In this document: in pieces, positions 7,942-10,446 of the stretch
Numbering within the stretch: position 1 is the first letter of the stretch
How the letters are laid out: every line of letters starts with the position of its first letter
Origin: CAZHMN01 sp964533705
Lineage (GTDB): Bacteria; Electryoneota; B3-LCP
Length of the DNA: 10,446 nucleotides
Reading direction: 5' to 3'
Assembly (NCBI GenBank): GCA_964533705.1
Contig: CAZHMN010000091.1
Coordinates: forward strand, 1 to 10,446
The notes under the pieces: model-generated
What the model was told of the DNA's origin: nothing
Databases searched by the model: none
Seen by the model: the letters and a program-made list of their open reading frames with translations, nothing else
Program-made: the position numbers and the translations under genes

Positions 7942-8253
7942 TTATCCGACGTTGGGATTCTCTCTACTGGGGATGATCATCTCCACTTCAGAGTGTGGCC
8001 GCGGGATGACGTGTACCGATACCAGTTCGCCGACCTTCTCCGCTGCGGTAGCCCCGGCGTCGGTGGCCGCCTTCACTGCGCCCACGTCGCCACGCACGAA
8101 GACGGTGACATATCCCCCACCGATCCTCTCTTTACCCACTAATTGAACCTTGGCGGCTTTGACCATGGCGTCAGCCGCTTCGATTGCGCCGACCAAACCC
8201 CGGGTTTCGATCATCCCTAAAGCTTCCAGGGTTCGCATGGTTTCTTCAGGCAT
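7942..8253 (-). CDS. Canonical BMC-H hexameric microcompartment shell protein
   Basis: 103 aa, the usual length for this family. The BMC domain covers about residues 11-95 (ALGMIETRGLVGAIEAADAM, then VRGDVGAVKAATDAGA, then HVIPRPHSEVE) and closely resembles PduA, EutM and CcmK. The pore loop RIGGG (43-47) fits the standard small-polar-molecule pore. The ATG at 8253 is chosen over in-frame ATG 8313 and TTG 8319 because GGAG lies five bases upstream, family members begin at this point, and a likely promoter overlaps the upstream codons. It is the first gene of a minus-strand operon with a second BMC-H and a membrane protein, divergent from a B12-dependent mutase. Its role is to form the facets of a protein shell that encloses enzymes and filters metabolites. 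Which enzymes are enclosed is not shown by the sequence. Confidence 0.96.
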   Translation of the reverse strand: MPEETMRTLEALGMIETRGLVGAIEAADAMVKAAKVQLVGKERIGGGYVTVFVRGDVGAVKAATDAGATAAEKVGELVSVHVIPRPHSEVEMIIPSRENPNVG

Positions 8254-8290
8254 TCTAACTCCTGCTAAGAACTCCTTCCAATTTTCGCTA

Positions 8291-8319
8291 AAATTAGTAA
8301 AATTTTCGATCATTGTCAA
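8291..8319 (-). promoter_or_regulatory. Probable promoter of the BMC shell operon
   Basis: On the minus strand a perfect TTGACA (8319-8314) is followed after 17 bases by TAATTT (8296-8291). Transcription would begin near 8284, leaving a leader of about 30 bases with the Shine-Dalgarno of the first BMC-H gene. The -10 match is weak. It sits 43 bases from the promoter proposed for the divergent mutase operon. Confidence 0.5.
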
Positions 8320-8362
8320 CGGTTTTTTTAAAGTATCTACGGCCAGAATTTAAAGGAAAATG

Positions 8363-8394
8363 TTTGCATTTATTGCACCAAATGTTTATATTTG
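8363..8394 (+). promoter_or_regulatory. Probable Bacteroidota-type promoter of the mutase operon
   Basis: TTTG (8363-8366) is followed after 20 bases by TATATTTG (8387-8394). This fits the Bacteroidota consensus TTTG-N19/20-TAnnTTTG, recalled from literature on that phylum. Read as sigma-70, TTGCAT-N17-TATATT overlaps it. Transcription would start around 8400, downstream of the in-frame ATG at 8360 and upstream of the preferred TTG at 8432. Confidence 0.45.
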
Positions 8395-8431
8395 GCTTGA
8401 ATTTCCAGATTTTTCGCGGGGTGGTGGACAC

Positions 8432-8836
8432 TTGACTGAAGCTAAAAAGATTCGTATCCTTCTTGCGAAACCCGGTCTGGATGGCCACGACCGAGGCGTC
8501 AAGGTCATTGCTCAGGCTTTGCTGGAAGCCGGCTTCGAAGTTATCTACACCGGCTTGCATCAGACGGTAGAACAAATTGTCCAGGCCGCATTGCACGAAG
8601 ATCCCGACGTAATTGGGCTCTCCATCCTCTCCGGGGCTCATCTCCCTATCTGCGAGAAACTCATCACCAAATTGAGACAAAGCGGCCTTGGTGATATACC
8701 CCTTGTTATCGGCGGAGTCATTCCGGATGAAGACCAGGAAAAACTGAGGGCAATGGGCGTATTAACCATCTACACTGCGGGGTCAAAGTTCGACCAGATC
8801 GCGAAAGAACTTGAACGAATAGCATCAACCAGATAA
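8432..8836 (+). CDS. B12-binding small subunit of a methylmalonyl-CoA-mutase-type enzyme
   Basis: 134 aa from TTG at 8432; an in-frame ATG at 8360 would add 24 residues. TTG is preferred because the family begins at about TEAKKIRILLAKPG, GGTGG lies seven bases upstream, and the ATG falls inside the probable promoter with its AGGA only two bases away. The Rossmann-like cobalamin domain shows DGHDRG (17-22), with H19 the expected lower axial ligand of cobalt, then SILSG (64-68) and the GG turn (94-95) that wrap the dimethylbenzimidazole tail. It resembles the separate C-terminal subunits of archaeal and some bacterial acyl-CoA mutases. It partners with the catalytic subunit 14 bases downstream to bind adenosylcobalamin. 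In methylmalonyl-CoA mutase proper the reaction is succinyl-CoA to (R)-methylmalonyl-CoA and back. Function as the B12 subunit is secure; the substrate is not. Confidence 0.94.
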   Translation: MTEAKKIRILLAKPGLDGHDRGVKVIAQALLEAGFEVIYTGLHQTVEQIVQAALHEDPDVIGLSILSGAHLPICEKLITKLRQSGLGDIPLVIGGVIPDEDQEKLRAMGVLTIYTAGSKFDQIAKELERIASTR

Positions 8837-8850
8837 TCCCATCCTTAATT

Positions 8851-10446
8851 ATGTCTGAGGGCGAAAAAAAGGTCATTCTGGAATCCGGCATTGAAGTCAA
8901 GCCGGTTTACCGGCCGCAAGACCTGGCTCATATTGACTATAAAGAAAAAATCGGAGATCCGGGAGAGTATCCGTTCACTCGCGGTATCCACCCCTTGATG
9001 TACCGCAAGCGACCCTTCACCATGCGGCAGTACTCGGGATTCGCTTCGGCCGAGGAGACAAATCGTCGTTTCCATTTTTTAATCGAACAGGGGCAGACGG
9101 GATTAAATGTCGCCTTCGATCTACCTTCCCAGATGGGCCTGGATTCCGACGATGAACGCGCTTACGGTGAGGTCGGCCGGGTTGGTATGGCCGTTGATTC
9201 GCTGGCGGATTTCGAGACCGCTTTTGAAGGCATTCCTCTCGACAAAATCACCGTTTCGTTGACCATTAACTCAGTGGCTATCGTCATGATGGCCATGTAC
9301 TTCGCCATGGCGCAGAAGCGCGGTTATGACCTTAGGAACCTGCGGGGAACGGCACAGAACGACATTCTCAAGGAATTTATCGGGCGCGGTACCTGGATTT
9401 TTCCTGTTGAACCCTCGATCAGACTAATCGGCGATACCATTGAATTTTGCGCTCACGAGGTACCCAAATATAGCCCGGTCTCAGTCTGTGGGTATCACAT
9501 TCGCGAATCTGGAGCTGATCCCGTTCAGGAAATGGCCTACGCCTTCGGCATCGCCCGCGAATACGCCGATGAAGCCCTGTGCCGTGGTTTGGACATTGAC
9601 GAGTTTGCGGGACGCTTGAGCTTCAACTTTGATATCTTTGGCAATTTATTCGAGCAGGTGGCCAAATTCCGAGCTGGCCGGCGGCTCTGGGCACGAATTA
9701 TCAAAGAAGACTATAACGCCAAGGATCCACGATCCATGTGGCTGCGCATGATTGCTGGGGGTGGCGGTGGCGGGTTGACCGTTGAGCAGCCTGAAAATAA
9801 CATCGTGCGCGGAGCGTATTACGCTTTGATCTCTGCCCTCTCCGGAACGCAAACTATGGCCCTGTGTTCGTACGATGAAGCCTACACTATTCCCTCTGAA
9901 AAAGCGGCTCTCATTTCGTTGCGCACCATGCAAATTTTAATCGAAGAAATGGGCCTGGCCGATACAGTCGATCCGCTGGGCGGCTCCTATTACATTGAGG
10001 CTCTGACGGATGAGATGGAGAAACGAATTGAAGCCTGCCTCGAAGACGTCGTTACCAAGGGCGGTATGGTAAAGCTGGTGGCGGATGGAACGATTCAACG
10101 TCAGGTAGCCCGACAGGCGTATTTGACGGAAAAAAAGATCCAATCAGGTGAGATCCGCAAGGTGGGCGTCAACTGCTATCGGATTGAGGAAGAGGAACGC
10201 AAGGTTGAACTTCACCCCTATAGTGAAGAGGCAGCGCAGCGGCAGAGAGAGCGCCTAAGCCAGGTGCGGCGAGACCGCTCTAATTCTGCGATTGAAAAAG
10301 CGTTAGGGAAAGTTTCCAGAGCCGCCGAATCGGGCGAAAACCTGATGCCCTCCATTCTTGAAGCGGTCAAAGTCTACGCGACTTTAGGTGAAATAACAAA
10401 CCTGCTCAAAGATGTCTTTGGAGAATTTGATGAGCCGGTGAAGTTT
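8851..10446 (+). CDS. Acyl-CoA mutase large (catalytic) subunit, methylmalonyl-CoA-mutase family (3' end off window)
   Basis: 532 codons from ATG at 8851 to the right edge with no stop; stand-alone large subunits are about 550-565 aa, so only the tail is missing. The TIM barrel spans about residues 40-400. By alignment from memory to Propionibacterium shermanii MCM, substrate-site residues are kept: Y61 (Y89), Q169 (Q197), R179 (R207), H216 (H244); R255 and S257 correspond to R283 and S285, which contact CoA. Keeping Y61 and R179 points to a carboxylated acyl-CoA rather than isobutyryl-CoA, whose mutases change these positions. The usual LRTHSQTSGWSLT instead reads LRMIAGGGGGGLT (298-310), and QSLHTNSLDEA reads QTMALCSYDEA (334-344). 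So the counterparts of Q330 and N366 are G303 and C339, while E370 is kept as E343. No Shine-Dalgarno precedes the ATG; coupling to the B12 subunit 14 bases upstream is likely. Methylmalonyl-CoA mutase is possible, but a related carbon-skeleton mutase fits equally well. Confidence 0.94.
   Translation, partial: MSEGEKKVILESGIEVKPVYRPQDLAHIDYKEKIGDPGEYPFTRGIHPLMYRKRPFTMRQYSGFASAEETNRRFHFLIEQGQTGLNVAFDLPSQMGLDSDDERAYGEVGRVGMAVDSLADFETAFEGIPLDKITVSLTINSVAIVMMAMYFAMAQKRGYDLRNLRGTAQNDILKEFIGRGTWIFPVEPSIRLIGDTIEFCAHEVPKYSPVSVCGYHIRESGADPVQEMAYAFGIAREYADEALCRGLDIDEFAGRLSFNFDIFGNLFEQVAKFRAGRRLWARIIKEDYNAKDPRSMWLRMIAGGGGGGLTVEQPENNIVRGAYYALISALSGTQTMALCSYDEAYTIPSEKAALISLRTMQILIEEMGLADTVDPLGGSYYIEALTDEMEKRIEACLEDVVTKGGMVKLVADGTIQRQVARQAYLTEKKIQSGEIRKVGVNCYRIEEEERKVELHPYSEEAAQRQRERLSQVRRDRSNSAIEKALGKVSRAAESGENLMPSILEAVKVYATLGEITNLLKDVFGEFDEPVKF

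Noticed and set aside
7651..8142. 163-codon plus-strand open frame across both BMC-H genes
   Set aside because: It is antisense to two unmistakable shell-protein genes; the protein has no recognisable feature and the frame is a by-product of the conserved BMC codons.
8254..8319. N-terminal extension of 20-22 residues on the first BMC-H protein (starts at 8313 or 8319)
   Set aside because: The upstream start codons overlap the TTGACA promoter element. ATG 8253 has a well-placed GGAG and gives the normal family length.
8294..8680. 128-codon minus-strand open frame overlapping the B12 subunit and the divergent promoter region
   Set aside because: It is antisense to the DGHDRG-containing B12 domain, and its translation shows no family features.
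9750..9774. Hexaglycine run in the mutase as a sequencing error or frameshift
   Set aside because: The reading frame is continuous, flanking LR and LT-EQP-NNIVR residues align without a gap, and the codons vary (GGG, GGT, GGC), so it appears genuine.

Overview
The window most likely comes from an uncultured bacterium of the FCB superphylum (Bacteroidota and relatives such as Marinimicrobia, Cloacimonadota, KSB1, Calditrichota or Zixibacteria). The main evidence is two large exported proteins that end in type IX secretion (T9SS) type A sorting domains with the NPFN signature. A Bacteroidota-like promoter (TTTG-N20-TATATTTG) in the divergent region agrees with this. The phylum cannot be fixed from the window alone. 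No tRNA, rRNA, CRISPR array, insertion sequence or phage gene was seen.

Left part, all minus strand. Positions 1-1717 hold a 3'-truncated gene for an iron-sulfur flavoprotein of the 2,4-dienoyl-CoA reductase / Old Yellow Enzyme / trimethylamine dehydrogenase type. Upstream of it is a strong intrinsic terminator that closes the next minus-strand gene. Two tandem paralogous secreted proteins follow (817 aa at 1919-4372 and 789 aa at 4518-6887). They share domain order and five cysteines and look like surface or extracellular adhesive proteins.

Right part, a divergent pair of operons. The minus-strand operon (8253 down to 7002) encodes a canonical hexameric bacterial microcompartment (BMC-H) shell protein, a second BMC-H protein with an unusual pore loop and a C-terminal SAP-like extension, and a small four-helix membrane protein. 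The plus-strand operon (8432 onward) encodes a two-subunit adenosylcobalamin-dependent carbon-skeleton mutase. Its B12-binding small subunit has a probable TTG start. The catalytic large subunit continues to the window edge with 532 residues visible and its last ~20-30 residues probably missing.

Most interesting reading: BMC shell genes share a roughly 180-bp divergent control region with a methylmalonyl-CoA-mutase-like enzyme. The large subunit keeps the substrate-site Tyr, Arg and His of methylmalonyl-CoA mutase but has lost polar residues that in the classical enzyme contact the adenosyl group; a six-glycine run replaces the usual HSQTSG segment. This may mark a metabolosome built around a carbon-skeleton rearrangement, or a mutase working on an unusual acyl-CoA. 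Only adjacency supports the BMC link here; no cargo peptide, BMC-P/BMC-T protein, aldehyde dehydrogenase, epimerase or MeaB chaperone is in view.
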